A stretch of 64,000 bases of DNA from Mucilaginibacter kameinonensis (GTDB lineage: Bacteria > Bacteroidota > Bacteroidia > Sphingobacteriales > Sphingobacteriaceae): assembly GCF_003675385.1 (NCBI RefSeq), contig NZ_RCWZ01000002.1:248001-312000 (forward strand), read 5' to 3'. A program made the translations under genes and the position numbers. The notes beneath the pieces were generated by a model. That model made no database searches. It was not told the origin of the DNA and saw nothing but the letters and a program-made list of their open reading frames with translations. Positions 32,174 to 40,162 of the stretch are shown one piece after another (the first letter of the stretch is position 1; each line of letters opens with the position of its first letter).

Positions 32174-32509
32174 TTATTTTCCGGGGTCTCGTCCTGCAAA
32201 AATGATTTTACCATCTTTGGGTTGCAAAATGATCATCAGTTCGCCTCCGCCATGTTGGCCATGAATTGAACCTAAAATCATCCAGTTTCCGTTTTCGGTC
32301 AAACTTGCGATAAATGGTTCTTCGTCGTAAATTTTTTTGCCGTAAATCGGTAACCAAACGGCTTCTGCTATTTTAATAGCTGTTTTTTGGTCTGGTACGA
32401 GACCGTCTACTTTGATAATGGTCTTGTTTTTGTTTTTACAGCTTAGATGGAGATTTAACAAACATATCGTAATAAGTATCAGTCCTGATACTTTTAAACT
32501 TTTAGCCAT
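32174..32509 (-). CDS. Lipoprotein with NTF2-fold immunity-like domain
   Basis: 111 residues from the ATG at 32509. Lipobox LHLSC gives lipidated Cys24. The C-terminal 70 residues (KTAIKIAEAVWLPIYGKKIY, WMILGSIHGQHGGGELMIIL, GKIIFAGRDPGK) match the NTF2-like immunity family seen in polymorphic-toxin systems. The frame is open for 31 more codons, but that part holds a repeat half-site and adds charged residues ahead of the signal peptide, so 32509 is preferred. No toxin gene is adjacent, so this is an orphan or a domesticated copy. Confidence 0.75.
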   Translation of the reverse strand: MAKSLKVSGLILITICLLNLHLSCKNKNKTIIKVDGLVPDQKTAIKIAEAVWLPIYGKKIYDEEPFIASLTENGNWMILGSIHGQHGGGELMIILQPKDGKIIFAGRDPGK

Positions 32510-32589
32510 GGTTAAACAGATTATTATGCCTAATTTATGGATTCTATTATCAAATACTTTCTGAAAAATTGATAGTTCTGACATGATCC

Positions 32590-32783
32590 TGTCAGTGTTC
32601 AACTTTTAAAAAATGGATGTTCAACTTTTGATCTTGTGGTTTTGTAACTGTTTGATTATTAGTGTGTATGTGTTCGAGTAGGGTTTTAAGTAACTTTGGG
32701 TTGTTTGTAGAGTATTGATTATCAATGTTTTTTTTTTGTCGGAATTCTGTCGGTGTTCATACTTTTAAAGTTGAACACTGACA
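32590..32783. repeat. TGTCAGTGTTCAACTTTT repeats
   Basis: Single unit at 32590-32608 and a 36-bp near-palindrome at 32748-32783 (TGTCGGTGTTCAT facing TTGAACACTGACA). It is the main content of the 334-bp gap before the ABC transporter. Could be operator sites or a small mobile repeat. Confidence 0.6.
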
Positions 32784-32861
32784 AGAACGTAACAGATAAA
32801 TCAATGTAACATTCTTACATCCTCCCGACTTTTCCATCCAAGCACTCTCCTCAAATTTTAA

Positions 32862-32869
32862 TACTTTTG
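32862..32869 (+). promoter_or_regulatory. -7 element of the ABC exporter gene
   Basis: TACTTTTG, perfect TAnnTTTG, 67 bp upstream of the ATG at 32937. No clear -33. Confidence 0.5.
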
Positions 32870-32936
32870 AATTATCGGACTTGCTGAGCGTTTAAAGACT
32901 TAAGACTTCCTGCTTCAGACTTTCGACTTACAATAA

Positions 32937-34724
32937 ATGAAAGACCTCGCATACCTTAATAAATTCTTTTACAAATACCGCTGGCGACTCATCCCCGGTG
33001 TGATGTTTGTGATTATATCTAATATTTTTGGTGTATTGCCTGCGCAGGTCGTTCGCGTGGCCTTTGATCTGGTTACCGAAAATATCGGAGCTTATCAGCT
33101 TTTTTCAGGCTTCGACAGGCAAAGTTTTATCTATGATATTTTTGGTACCAGCCTGTTTTTGTTTGGTACGCTGGTATTGGTACTGGCATTGTTACGGGGC
33201 TTGTTCCTGTTTTTTATGCGGCAAACCATCATCCTGATGTCGCGCCATATCGAATACGATTTAAAGAACGAGATCTACAATCACTACCAGGAATTATCAC
33301 TTGCCTTTTACCGCCGCCATAACACCGGCGACCTTATGAACCGTGTAACGGAGGATGTGAGCCGGGTACGCATGTATCTTGGGCCCGGTATCATGTATAC
33401 CATCAATACGGTGGTATTATTTGTTATGGTAATATATGCCATGCTTACGGTTAATGTACAGCTGGCTATTTTTTCGGTATTGCCGCTTCCTATTTTGGCT
33501 GGAGTAATATACTACGTTAATAACGTGATCAATCATCGCAGCGAGATGATCCAGGAACGCCTGTCGGCCTTGTCCAGTTTTGTACAGGAAAACTTTTCGG
33601 GCATCAGGGTAATCAAATCATACGTACGTGAAAGTTTTGTGCGCGAAAGTTTTGCCAAAGAGAGCGAAGACTATAAACTGCATTCCATGGAGCTTGCTAA
33701 AGTGCAGGCCCTGTTTTTCCCGATCATGCTATTATTGGTAGGCCTGGCCAACGTGATAACCATGTATGTTGGCGGTGTAGAAGTCATAAAAGGAAATATC
33801 ACCTCAGGCAACATTGCCGAGTTTATCGTGTACCTCAACATGCTTTCGTTCCCGGTTATTTCATTGGGTTGGGTAACTTCATTGGTGCAGCGCGCGGCGG
33901 CGTCACAAAAACGGATCAATGAGTTTTTGCATGAAAAACCGGAGATTATTTCGCCGGTTGCAGATAATCATCATGTAGAGGGATTGATTAAGTTTGATGA
34001 TGTATCGTTCGTATATCCTGATACCGGTATTCAGGCCTTAAAAAATGTTTCTTTTACGGTAGAGCCAGGTCATATGCTTGCAATTATAGGCCGTACGGGT
34101 TCGGGCAAATCAACTATTGCCAATTTGGTAATGCGTATGTATGATACTACCGGTGGGGAGATCACAGTTGATGATAAGTCGATAAAATCACTTGGCCTCG
34201 AAAATTACCGCTCGCAGATCGGCTTTGTACCGCAGGAGGTTTTCCTGTTTTCGGATACCATAGCCAACAATATTGCCTTTAGCGCCGATGTGCTGGATAT
34301 GCCGGTTGTTGAACAGGCTGCCAGAGATGCCGCAGTATTCAATAACATTATTGAACTGGAAGAAGGTTTCACAACCTTGATTGGAGAGCGTGGGGTTACC
34401 TTATCAGGCGGACAAAAACAGCGTGTGTCCATTGCCCGGGCAATATTTAAGCATCCCCAGATTTTGATCTTTGACGATTGCCTTTCGGCAGTTGATACCC
34501 GTACCGAAGAGGAAATCCTAAATAATCTTGGTAGGGTAATGCAGGGTAAAACCAGTATTATTATAGCCCACCGTATTTCAACCATAAAAAATGCCGATAA
34601 GATCCTGGTGATGGATAATGGCGAAATAGTTGAACAAGGTAACCACGAATACCTGATGCAGCTTAAGGGCACTTATTTTGAGCTTTATGAAAAGCAACTG
34701 CTGGAAGAAGAGCAGGATGCGTAG
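32937..34724 (+). CDS. ABC exporter, fused membrane and ATPase domains (MdlA/YheI-like)
   Basis: 595 residues. Six membrane helices (about 15-310, type IV ABC exporter fold), then an ATPase domain: Walker A IGRTGSGKST, Q-loop VPQEVFLFSDTI, signature LSGGQKQRVSIARAI, Walker B LIFDDCLSAVD and H-loop IIIAHRIS. The residue after the Walker B Asp513 is Asp514, where the catalytic Glu normally sits. Such a change marks one half of heterodimeric exporters (MdlA, YheI), yet no partner gene is adjacent. Substrate unknown. Confidence 0.93.
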   Translation: MKDLAYLNKFFYKYRWRLIPGVMFVIISNIFGVLPAQVVRVAFDLVTENIGAYQLFSGFDRQSFIYDIFGTSLFLFGTLVLVLALLRGLFLFFMRQTIILMSRHIEYDLKNEIYNHYQELSLAFYRRHNTGDLMNRVTEDVSRVRMYLGPGIMYTINTVVLFVMVIYAMLTVNVQLAIFSVLPLPILAGVIYYVNNVINHRSEMIQERLSALSSFVQENFSGIRVIKSYVRESFVRESFAKESEDYKLHSMELAKVQALFFPIMLLLVGLANVITMYVGGVEVIKGNITSGNIAEFIVYLNMLSFPVISLGWVTSLVQRAAASQKRINEFLHEKPEIISPVADNHHVEGLIKFDDVSFVYPDTGIQALKNVSFTVEPGHMLAIIGRTGSGKSTIANLVMRMYDTTGGEITVDDKSIKSLGLENYRSQIGFVPQEVFLFSDTIANNIAFSADVLDMPVVEQAARDAAVFNNIIELEEGFTTLIGERGVTLSGGQKQRVSIARAIFKHPQILIFDDCLSAVDTRTEEEILNNLGRVMQGKTSIIIAHRISTIKNADKILVMDNGEIVEQGNHEYLMQLKGTYFELYEKQLLEEEQDA

Positions 34725-34756
34725 TAGCTTATAGAAATCGGATTGAATAAAACGCG

Positions 34757-34899
34757 ATGTCATTTCGACGAACTGCCTGGGGCTGTGCGGGAGGAGTGAG
34801 GAGAAATCTTATACGCCCTGCATACTTTGCAGGCATGATGCATAAGATTTCTCTTTCGCCCCAACACACGTTCCTTCCCTTGCTCTATCGAAATGACAT
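34757..34899. repeat. GTCATTTCGACGAA palindromic element
   Basis: Ends ATGTCATTTCGA (34757-34768) and TCGAAATGACAT (34888-34899) are exact complements, with internal GAGAAATCTTAT facing ATAAGATTTCTC. Cousin of the GTCATTGCGAG family with a different inner part. Confidence 0.75.
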
Positions 34900-35094
34900 G
34901 GTTTTTTTAAAGGTGTTCTGCGAAAGATCCCCCAATAACCTTTCTCTTTTTTCCAACGCTGTCTCTAAATGGCCACGTACACAAAAAAATGACACTTTTG
35001 TTTCAAAAAATTCAATAATAACGAATAAAATACTTGCACTTTGAAATTTTATTTATATTTATGCCAACCAAAACTAATTACAGGTAAAATATAT

Positions 35095-35427
35095 ATGGGA
35101 GATTTTGACAATAGAGAGCGTGAAGAGGTTTATTCAAAGAAGGTGAGAGCTGGGAAGCGGACCTATTTTTTTGATGTAAAAGCAACCCGTTCAAACGATT
35201 ATTATGTTACTATTACTGAAAGCAAAAAACGTTTGGAAGATGGGGTGTTTGTGAAACACAAGATCTTTTTATATAAAGAAGACTTCGAAAAGTTTGCCGA
35301 AGGTTTGAAAGATACCATCGACTACATTAAATCAAACCAGGAAGTAGTTGAAAAACGCTATGAGTACAGCGAAAACCCTGAAATTGCAAGGGCTTCTGCC
35401 GATGAGGATTTTTCTTTCGAGATCTAA
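35095..35427 (+). CDS. DUF3276 PUR-alpha-like nucleic-acid-binding protein
   Basis: 110 residues: a single PUR repeat (EVYSKKVRAGKRTYFFDVKA, DYYVTITESKKRLEDG, HKIFLYKEDFEKFAEGLKDT). Bacterial PUR proteins bind single-stranded nucleic acids as dimers. The frame is open from 35041, but conservation starts at MGDFDNRERE (ATG 35095), and the upstream part (KFYLYLCQPK) is AT-rich promoter DNA. A possible promoter is TTG (35035) with TATTTATG 19 bp later. A terminator follows the stop. Confidence 0.9.
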   Translation: MGDFDNREREEVYSKKVRAGKRTYFFDVKATRSNDYYVTITESKKRLEDGVFVKHKIFLYKEDFEKFAEGLKDTIDYIKSNQEVVEKRYEYSENPEIARASADEDFSFEI

Positions 35428-35457
35428 TACAGAACAATACTAAACTAAAATAAAATT

Positions 35458-35493
35458 AAAGCCCTGCTCCTGATTAGGAAGCAGGGCTTTTTT
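35458..35493. terminator. Bidirectional terminator
   Basis: AAAGCCCTGCT (35458-35468) pairs with AGCAGGGCTTT (35480-35490), with further pairing inside and a U-run on the plus strand. Serves the PUR gene and, in reverse, the membrane protein gene at 35517-36014. Confidence 0.85.
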
Positions 35494-35516
35494 ATAAGCT
35501 CAATATTTAGAAAATG

Positions 35517-36014
35517 TTATTGGTGCATAGCTGCTCCCATGCTGGCCGCAAAAGCAATAACACATATAATACCCAGTACATACAGCGCTATAATAACAAT
35601 GGCTACAATACCCCAAAGTTTAAAAAATGACTTCAGTTTTTTCAAACCAGCTGTAAGGTGAATGGAATCGCTGAAGTTGATGGCCGCTTTTATCTTAGTT
35701 GCAAACTGATAAAGGTATAATGCAAAGAAAAAGTAAAGCAGATCTAGCAAAACATAAACTGCTGTTAAGCCTCCACCCATGCCTGCCATCATTGCTGTGG
35801 CGGGGTTATATGGCTGCATTGAGGCAACTTTGCTCATAATTGTACCCATTGAAAGGGCAAGTAGCAAAAATAAGCCACAAAATATAAAGCCAAGGATGCC
35901 CAGGAAGGTAGCCCATTTGCCTGCTGTTAGTAAGTAACTTTGCGCCTCTGGCGTTAAAATAAGCTCGTTTTTTGGTGTAAGTGGGGCTTCGTAGGTTTCT
36001 ACCGGAGTTTCCAT
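35517..36014 (-). CDS. DUF5362-like membrane protein
   Basis: 165 residues. A short polar N-terminus (METPVETYEAPLTPKNELIL) precedes four hydrophobic helices (about 32-56, 80-106 and 128-160) with a Met/Gly-rich loop. The pattern matches Bacteroidota DUF5362 proteins, of unknown function. It is monocistronic, with a shared terminator at its end. Confidence 0.65.
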   Translation of the reverse strand: METPVETYEAPLTPKNELILTPEAQSYLLTAGKWATFLGILGFIFCGLFLLLALSMGTIMSKVASMQPYNPATAMMAGMGGGLTAVYVLLDLLYFFFALYLYQFATKIKAAINFSDSIHLTAGLKKLKSFFKLWGIVAIVIIALYVLGIICVIAFAASMGAAMHQ

Positions 36015-36106
36015 TTTTAGTGTTAAGGTTTTAATTATTTTAACACTAAGATAAATATTATAACCAAATACTCAAATCTGCTGTTATTTAATTCTAAAAC
36101 CCTGTT

Positions 36107-37477
36107 TTATAAAAGAATGCCGCGCATAAATAATACCGCAATGGTAAAGTAAATGATCAAACCGGTAACATCTACCAGCGTAGCTACAAACGGAGCTGAT
36201 GATGTGGCCGGGTCGGCGCCGAGTTTTTTAAGTAATAGCGGCAGCATCGATCCGGATAATGATCCCCATAAAACAATACCAATAAGCGATGCTCCAACTG
36301 TAAAACCTACCAGCATCCAGTGCGGGCCGTAAATGTTACTGAACATGCTCCAGGCGGCTATGCGTAAAAAGCCTATTAAACCCAGGCAAACACCGAGCAT
36401 CAGGCCAGATAAGATTTCCCGGCGCATAACCCGCCACCAATCGGCAACGGTTACTTCGCCAAGGGCCATGGCTTGTATAATTAATGTTGAGGCCTGCGAA
36501 CCGCTGTTGCCACCGCTCGAAATAATGAGCGGGATAAAATAGGCCAATACTACCACTTTAGATATCTCATCGCCAAAATAACCCATGGCAGTGGCGGTAA
36601 GCATTTCGCCTAAAAACAAAATGATAAGCCAGCCAACACGTTTTTTTACGAGTTTAAATAAGTTGATATCAAGATAGGGCTCATCCAGGGCTTCGGTACC
36701 ACCTATTTTCTGGATGTCTTCTGTATATTCTTCGTTGGCTATCCAGAGGATATCATCAACAGTCACGATGCCAAGCAGTACATCATTGTTATCAACAACG
36801 GGTAGAGCTGTGCGGTTATTCATCCTGAAAACGTTGATGGCTTCTTCCTGCGGGTCGCTGGCGCTAAGAGAAATCAGGCGACCGTCCATCAGTTCGCTTA
36901 CCTTGGTTTCTGGTTTTACCAGTAATATCTCACGGATCCGGATATCATCAAGTAATACACCGTGCTCATCAATTACATAAATAACATCAATGGTTTCGGA
37001 ATTTTTACCGTAACGGCGGATGTGCGAAAGTACGCGGCTTACATCCCAGGTACGTTTAACGGCAATGTAATCAGGCGTCATCAGGCGGCCAACGCTTTCT
37101 TCTTCGTAACCTAAGAGGATCAGCGCTTCTTTCCTGTTTTCGGGCGAAAGTTTCTGAATGAGTTTTTGAACCGCGTCGCCATGAAGCTCGCTGAAAAGTG
37201 CGGTACGGTCATCCGGTGGAAGCTCGTTGATCAGATCTTCAACCTTTTGGCCCGAAAGTTTTTTGATGATACGTTCCTGTACCGGGAACTCGAGGATCCG
37301 GAATACGTTGATCGCCCGGTTAAGCGAAAGGATTTCGATGAATTTGGGGCCATGTTCAGGAAGTTCGCCAATCAGTTCTTCAACATCCGATATGTTGAGG
37401 TTGTTCAAATATTCCTGTAATTGGGTGTCGTCTTGTTTTTCCAGTAACAATTCTACTTGCTCAACCATTTCTTCCAT
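36107..37477 (-). CDS. mgtE: Magnesium transporter MgtE
   Basis: 456 residues. N-domain at about 1-130 (VEELIGELPEHGPKFIEILS, LPPDDRTALFSELHGD), two CBS domains at about 135-255 (MTPDYIAVKRTWDVSRVLSH, VDDILWIANEEYTEDIQKIG) and five membrane helices from about 285, with GGNSGSQASTLIIQAMALGE and the pore-lining P-A-T-S-S-A-P-F near the end. Mg2+ channel gated by Mg2+ binding to the N and CBS domains. A strong GGAGG ribosome site lies 7 nt before the ATG. An upstream GACTTTTG (37537-37544) is one mismatch from the -7 consensus. Confidence 0.96.
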   Translation of the reverse strand: MEEMVEQVELLLEKQDDTQLQEYLNNLNISDVEELIGELPEHGPKFIEILSLNRAINVFRILEFPVQERIIKKLSGQKVEDLINELPPDDRTALFSELHGDAVQKLIQKLSPENRKEALILLGYEEESVGRLMTPDYIAVKRTWDVSRVLSHIRRYGKNSETIDVIYVIDEHGVLLDDIRIREILLVKPETKVSELMDGRLISLSASDPQEEAINVFRMNNRTALPVVDNNDVLLGIVTVDDILWIANEEYTEDIQKIGGTEALDEPYLDINLFKLVKKRVGWLIILFLGEMLTATAMGYFGDEISKVVVLAYFIPLIISSGGNSGSQASTLIIQAMALGEVTVADWWRVMRREILSGLMLGVCLGLIGFLRIAAWSMFSNIYGPHWMLVGFTVGASLIGIVLWGSLSGSMLPLLLKKLGADPATSSAPFVATLVDVTGLIIYFTIAVLFMRGILL

Positions 37478-37580
37478 ATATAGGCCCTCCTTTTTTACAT
37501 CGGTTATAAAATATTTTATCCTGTTTTTTCCGAGCGCAAAAGTCGTTTATTTTTTCAAATTATAAGGCAAAATTTTCTGT

Positions 37581-37588
37581 TATCTTTG
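37581..37588 (+). promoter_or_regulatory. -7 element upstream of ychF
   Basis: TATCTTTG, perfect TAnnTTTG, about 129 bp before the ATG at 37717. The long leader carries a GTTCATGG-type repeat that can fold. Confidence 0.55.
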
Positions 37589-37600
37589 CGCTTTTTAGTC

Positions 37601-37685
37601 CATGGCCTATTGTTCATGGTTCATAGCCTTTTAGGTATGATTTAAGAGAATTTTTAAGCTATGATCTATGAACCATTAACCATGA
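37601..37685. repeat. GTTCATGG/CTATGAACC intergenic repeat, copy 4
   Basis: CATGGCCTATTGTTCATGG and TTCATAGCC at the left, and GCTATGATCTATGAACCATT plus AACCATGAAC at the right are complementary, forming an imperfect hairpin in the ychF leader. Confidence 0.65.
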
Positions 37686-37716
37686 ACTACAATATAAATT
37701 AGATAAAAACACAAAA

Positions 37717-38820
37717 ATGGGTTTACAATGTGGTATAGTAGGTTTGCCGAATGTGGGTAAATCGACACTTTTTAATTGCTTATCAAATGCTAAGGCGCAG
37801 GCGGCTAACTTTCCGTTTTGTACTATTGAGCCAAATGTGGGTGTAATTACAGTGCCGGATGAGCGCTTAACAAAGCTTACCGAAATAGTTAACCCGAAAA
37901 GTATAGTGCCAAACACTATCGAGATAGTTGATATTGCCGGTTTGGTTAAAGGTGCCAGTAAAGGCGAAGGTTTGGGTAACCAGTTTTTAGCCAACATCCG
38001 CGCTACCAATGCTATTATCCACGTATTACGTTGCTTTGATAATGATAACGTGATCCACGTTGATGGTTCTGTCGACCCGATTCGCGATAAAGAGATCATT
38101 GATACCGAATTGCAACTGAAAGATCTTGAATCTATCGAGAAAAAGATCCAGAAGGTTGAAAAGATGGCTAAAACCGGTGGCGACAAAGAAGCTAAGAAAA
38201 CCTTTGATGTTTTAACCGTTTACAAAAATCACTTGCTTGAAGGTAAATCAGCCCGTACCGCTGCCGTTGAGGAAGAAGATAAAGAATACGTAGCTGATTT
38301 GTGGTTGCTTACCGCTAAACCTGTGTTGTATGTTTGTAATGTTGACGAAGGTTCTGTTAGCAACGGTAATGCTTATGTTGAGAAAGTGAAAGCAGCCGTT
38401 AAGGATGAAAATGCTGAAGTACTGATCATCTCTGCACAGATAGAATCTGAAATTTCACAATTGGAAACTTACGAAGAGCGCCAGATGTTTTTGGATGATC
38501 TTGGTTTAACGGAGTCAGGTGTTAACAAACTGATCAAAGCGGCTTACAGGTTATTAAACCTGGCTACTTACTTTACCGCAGGTGTGCAGGAAGTACGTGC
38601 ATGGACTATCACCCAAGGCTTTACCGCGCCACAGGCAGCAGGTGTTATCCACACCGATTTTGAAAAAGGCTTTATCCGTGCGGAAGTAATTAAATACGAT
38701 GATTTTGTTAAATTCAACGGCGTTGAGGCTACTATAAAGGAAAACGGTAAACTTGGTGTTGAAGGTAAAACCTACATTGTGCAGGATGGTGACATAATGC
38801 ACTTCAGATTTAACGTATAG
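37717..38820 (+). CDS. ychF: Redox-regulated ATPase YchF
   Basis: 367 residues. Obg-family P-loop protein that prefers ATP: G1 GLPNVGKSTLFN, switch region FPFCTIEPNVGV, G3 DIAGLVKGASKGEGLGNQFL, altered NxxE G4 (YVCNVDEGS), a coiled-coil insertion (about 135-165), and C-terminal TGS domain (TAPQAAGVIHTDFEKGFIRA). Cytoplasmic, binds ribosomes. A long leader with a foldable repeat precedes it and a terminator follows. Confidence 0.97.
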   Translation: MGLQCGIVGLPNVGKSTLFNCLSNAKAQAANFPFCTIEPNVGVITVPDERLTKLTEIVNPKSIVPNTIEIVDIAGLVKGASKGEGLGNQFLANIRATNAIIHVLRCFDNDNVIHVDGSVDPIRDKEIIDTELQLKDLESIEKKIQKVEKMAKTGGDKEAKKTFDVLTVYKNHLLEGKSARTAAVEEEDKEYVADLWLLTAKPVLYVCNVDEGSVSNGNAYVEKVKAAVKDENAEVLIISAQIESEISQLETYEERQMFLDDLGLTESGVNKLIKAAYRLLNLATYFTAGVQEVRAWTITQGFTAPQAAGVIHTDFEKGFIRAEVIKYDDFVKFNGVEATIKENGKLGVEGKTYIVQDGDIMHFRFNV

Positions 38821-38865
38821 GGAATAGATTCAAGACAGCAAGAGTCGAGAATCAAGATAATAAGA

Positions 38866-38917
38866 AAAGGCCAGGAAAGAGGTTAGGATTTGATTCCTGT
38901 CTCTTTTCTGGCTTTTT
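38866..38917 (+). terminator. Rho-independent terminator of ychF
   Basis: AAAGGCCAGGAAAGAGG pairs imperfectly with CTCTTTTCTGGCTTTTTT, ending in six U. Confidence 0.8.
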
Positions 38918-38962
38918 TATGTTGCGACTTTCATAAGCCGGCTAAAAATAAATAAGCGAATC

Positions 38963-39042
38963 GTCATTGCGAGGCACGAAGCAATCCCAAACTATACAGA
39001 ACTGCTGTGTAAGTCGGGGATTGCTTCGTGCCTCGCAATGAC
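38963..39042. repeat. GTCATTGCGAG palindromic element, copy E
   Basis: Perfect 26-bp arms: GTCATTGCGAGGCACGAAGC... (38963-38988) and the exact complement (39017-39042). The loop holds CTATACA, the reverse of the TGTATAG in copies A-C. The most intact copy in the window. Confidence 0.85.
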
Positions 39043-39129
39043 CTCTTTTTGAGTTATATGATTTGCAGTCATATTTAAAACAGTCCTCCATTCTTGTCTC
39101 CTGAATCTTGCTGTCTTGAATCTCGGCGG

Positions 39130-39936
39130 TTAAACCGCCGACGGCGCTACCCCATAGGTTTTTTTAAAGGCGAAAGAAAAGTGGGAGAGATCTTTAAAGC
39201 CCACATCCATATACACATCTGATACCTTGTGTTTCTTTTCCTTGATCAGGAAGTAGGCATCTTTTAGTCGCTGGTTTTGGATCCAGCGGTTAGGTGATGT
39301 ATTAAAGATCCGTTCGAAATCACGCTTAAATGTTGCCAGGCTACGACCGGTTAAGTAGGCGAAGCGGTTAAGATCAACATTGAAACGATAGTTTTGGGTC
39401 ATGAAAGCCTCCAAATCTATTTTACCGGGCTCGCTAAAGTCGAACAGGATATTTTTTAACTCCGGATTGGTTTCCAGCAATATCATTACGGCTTCCTTAA
39501 CCTTGTGCAGTGTAAGCGCCTGACTAATCTCATCGCTGGTTTTATCCATATAAGGGCTCAATGATCTGATGTAATTGCTGAACAGGTCATTAGGTTTCAG
39601 ATATAACGCGCTTTCACCAGTATAAGGGCCATCTGCATATAAATCAAGCTCGGCGCTCATGGTTTGCAGGGTAGCCTGATCCATACCAATGGTAATAGTT
39701 TTAAACTCGCCACCCTGAGGAGGGTGTTTTACAAACTTTGCCAGCTCATTTCGTTTCAGAAAGCGGTAGTCGCCCTGTTTAAAATAGTAGTTTTTACCAT
39801 TAACGTAAATCTCAGAATCGCCCGAGAGGATATAGCCGAATACATGGTCGGCTATGAATTGCTCGCCGGCCCTGCTCACCTGTGAGTAACAGGAGTAAAG
39901 TATGCGTGGCGATGTTTTTGGATTTGACAAAGGCAT
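39130..39936 (-). CDS. AraC family transcriptional regulator
   Basis: 268 residues. N-terminal cupin-like domain (about 10-110: FIADHVFGYILSGDSEIYVN, YYFKQGDYRFLKRNELAKFV). C-terminal double helix-turn-helix (about 170-268: DLNRFAYLTGRSLATFKRDF, PNRWIQNQRLKDAYFLIKEK, VSDVYMDVGFKDLSHFSFAF). The frame extends to 39978, but the MPLSNPKTSP start at 39936 is the usual N-terminus and the extension overlaps a hairpin. Probably regulates the adjacent SDR gene (inference). Confidence 0.92.
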   Translation of the reverse strand: MPLSNPKTSPRILYSCYSQVSRAGEQFIADHVFGYILSGDSEIYVNGKNYYFKQGDYRFLKRNELAKFVKHPPQGGEFKTITIGMDQATLQTMSAELDLYADGPYTGESALYLKPNDLFSNYIRSLSPYMDKTSDEISQALTLHKVKEAVMILLETNPELKNILFDFSEPGKIDLEAFMTQNYRFNVDLNRFAYLTGRSLATFKRDFERIFNTSPNRWIQNQRLKDAYFLIKEKKHKVSDVYMDVGFKDLSHFSFAFKKTYGVAPSAV

Positions 39937-39960
39937 GTGCTCAAATTTAATAATAAACAA

Positions 39961-39993
39961 AGACTTACGAAGTTTCAAAAACTTCGTAAGTCT
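39961..39993. repeat. Perfect 15-bp hairpin upstream of the AraC gene
   Basis: AGACTTACGAAGTTT (39961-39975), 3-nt loop, AAACTTCGTAAGTCT (39979-39993). No U-run. It may end the SDR transcript or serve as an operator. Confidence 0.55.
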
Positions 39994-40087
39994 GATACTG
40001 AATAACCCATATATACCCGTTATGGCGTGCCCACTCGTCCATACTCATTCTTGCGATATGAGCGGATGTCGCTTGGTAATGAAAATA

Positions 40088-40152
40088 GCGGCCGTGGGGA
40101 CACGACCGCTGGGAAATGTTGATTTGCTGATGGCCGTGAGAACACGACAATT
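40088..40152. repeat. GGCCGTGgGgACACGAC repeat pair
   Basis: GCGGCCGTGGGGACACGACC (40088-40107, itself a hairpin) and TGGCCGTGAGAACACGACAA (40131-40150) are 22-bp direct repeats just after the SDR stop. Confidence 0.55.
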
Positions 40153-40162
40153 GGCGGATATA

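Larger units (their letters stand above)
38826..39123. repeat. GATTCAAGACAGCAAGA inverted repeat around copy E
   Basis: AGATTCAAGACAGCAAGA near 38826 and its complement near 39103-39122 flank the terminator and the GTCATTGCGAG copy at 38963, giving another nested arrangement. Confidence 0.6.

Noticed and set aside
37490..37560. Magnesium riboswitch before mgtE
   Set aside because: The leader is only about 60 nt and shows no extended helices of the ykoK or mgtA type.
39965..40150. 61-codon minus-strand ORF in the SDR-AraC gap (MSMDEWARHNGY segment)
   Set aside because: It is built from the GGCCGTG/ACACGAC repeats and runs through a perfect hairpin; no RBS, promoter or domain.
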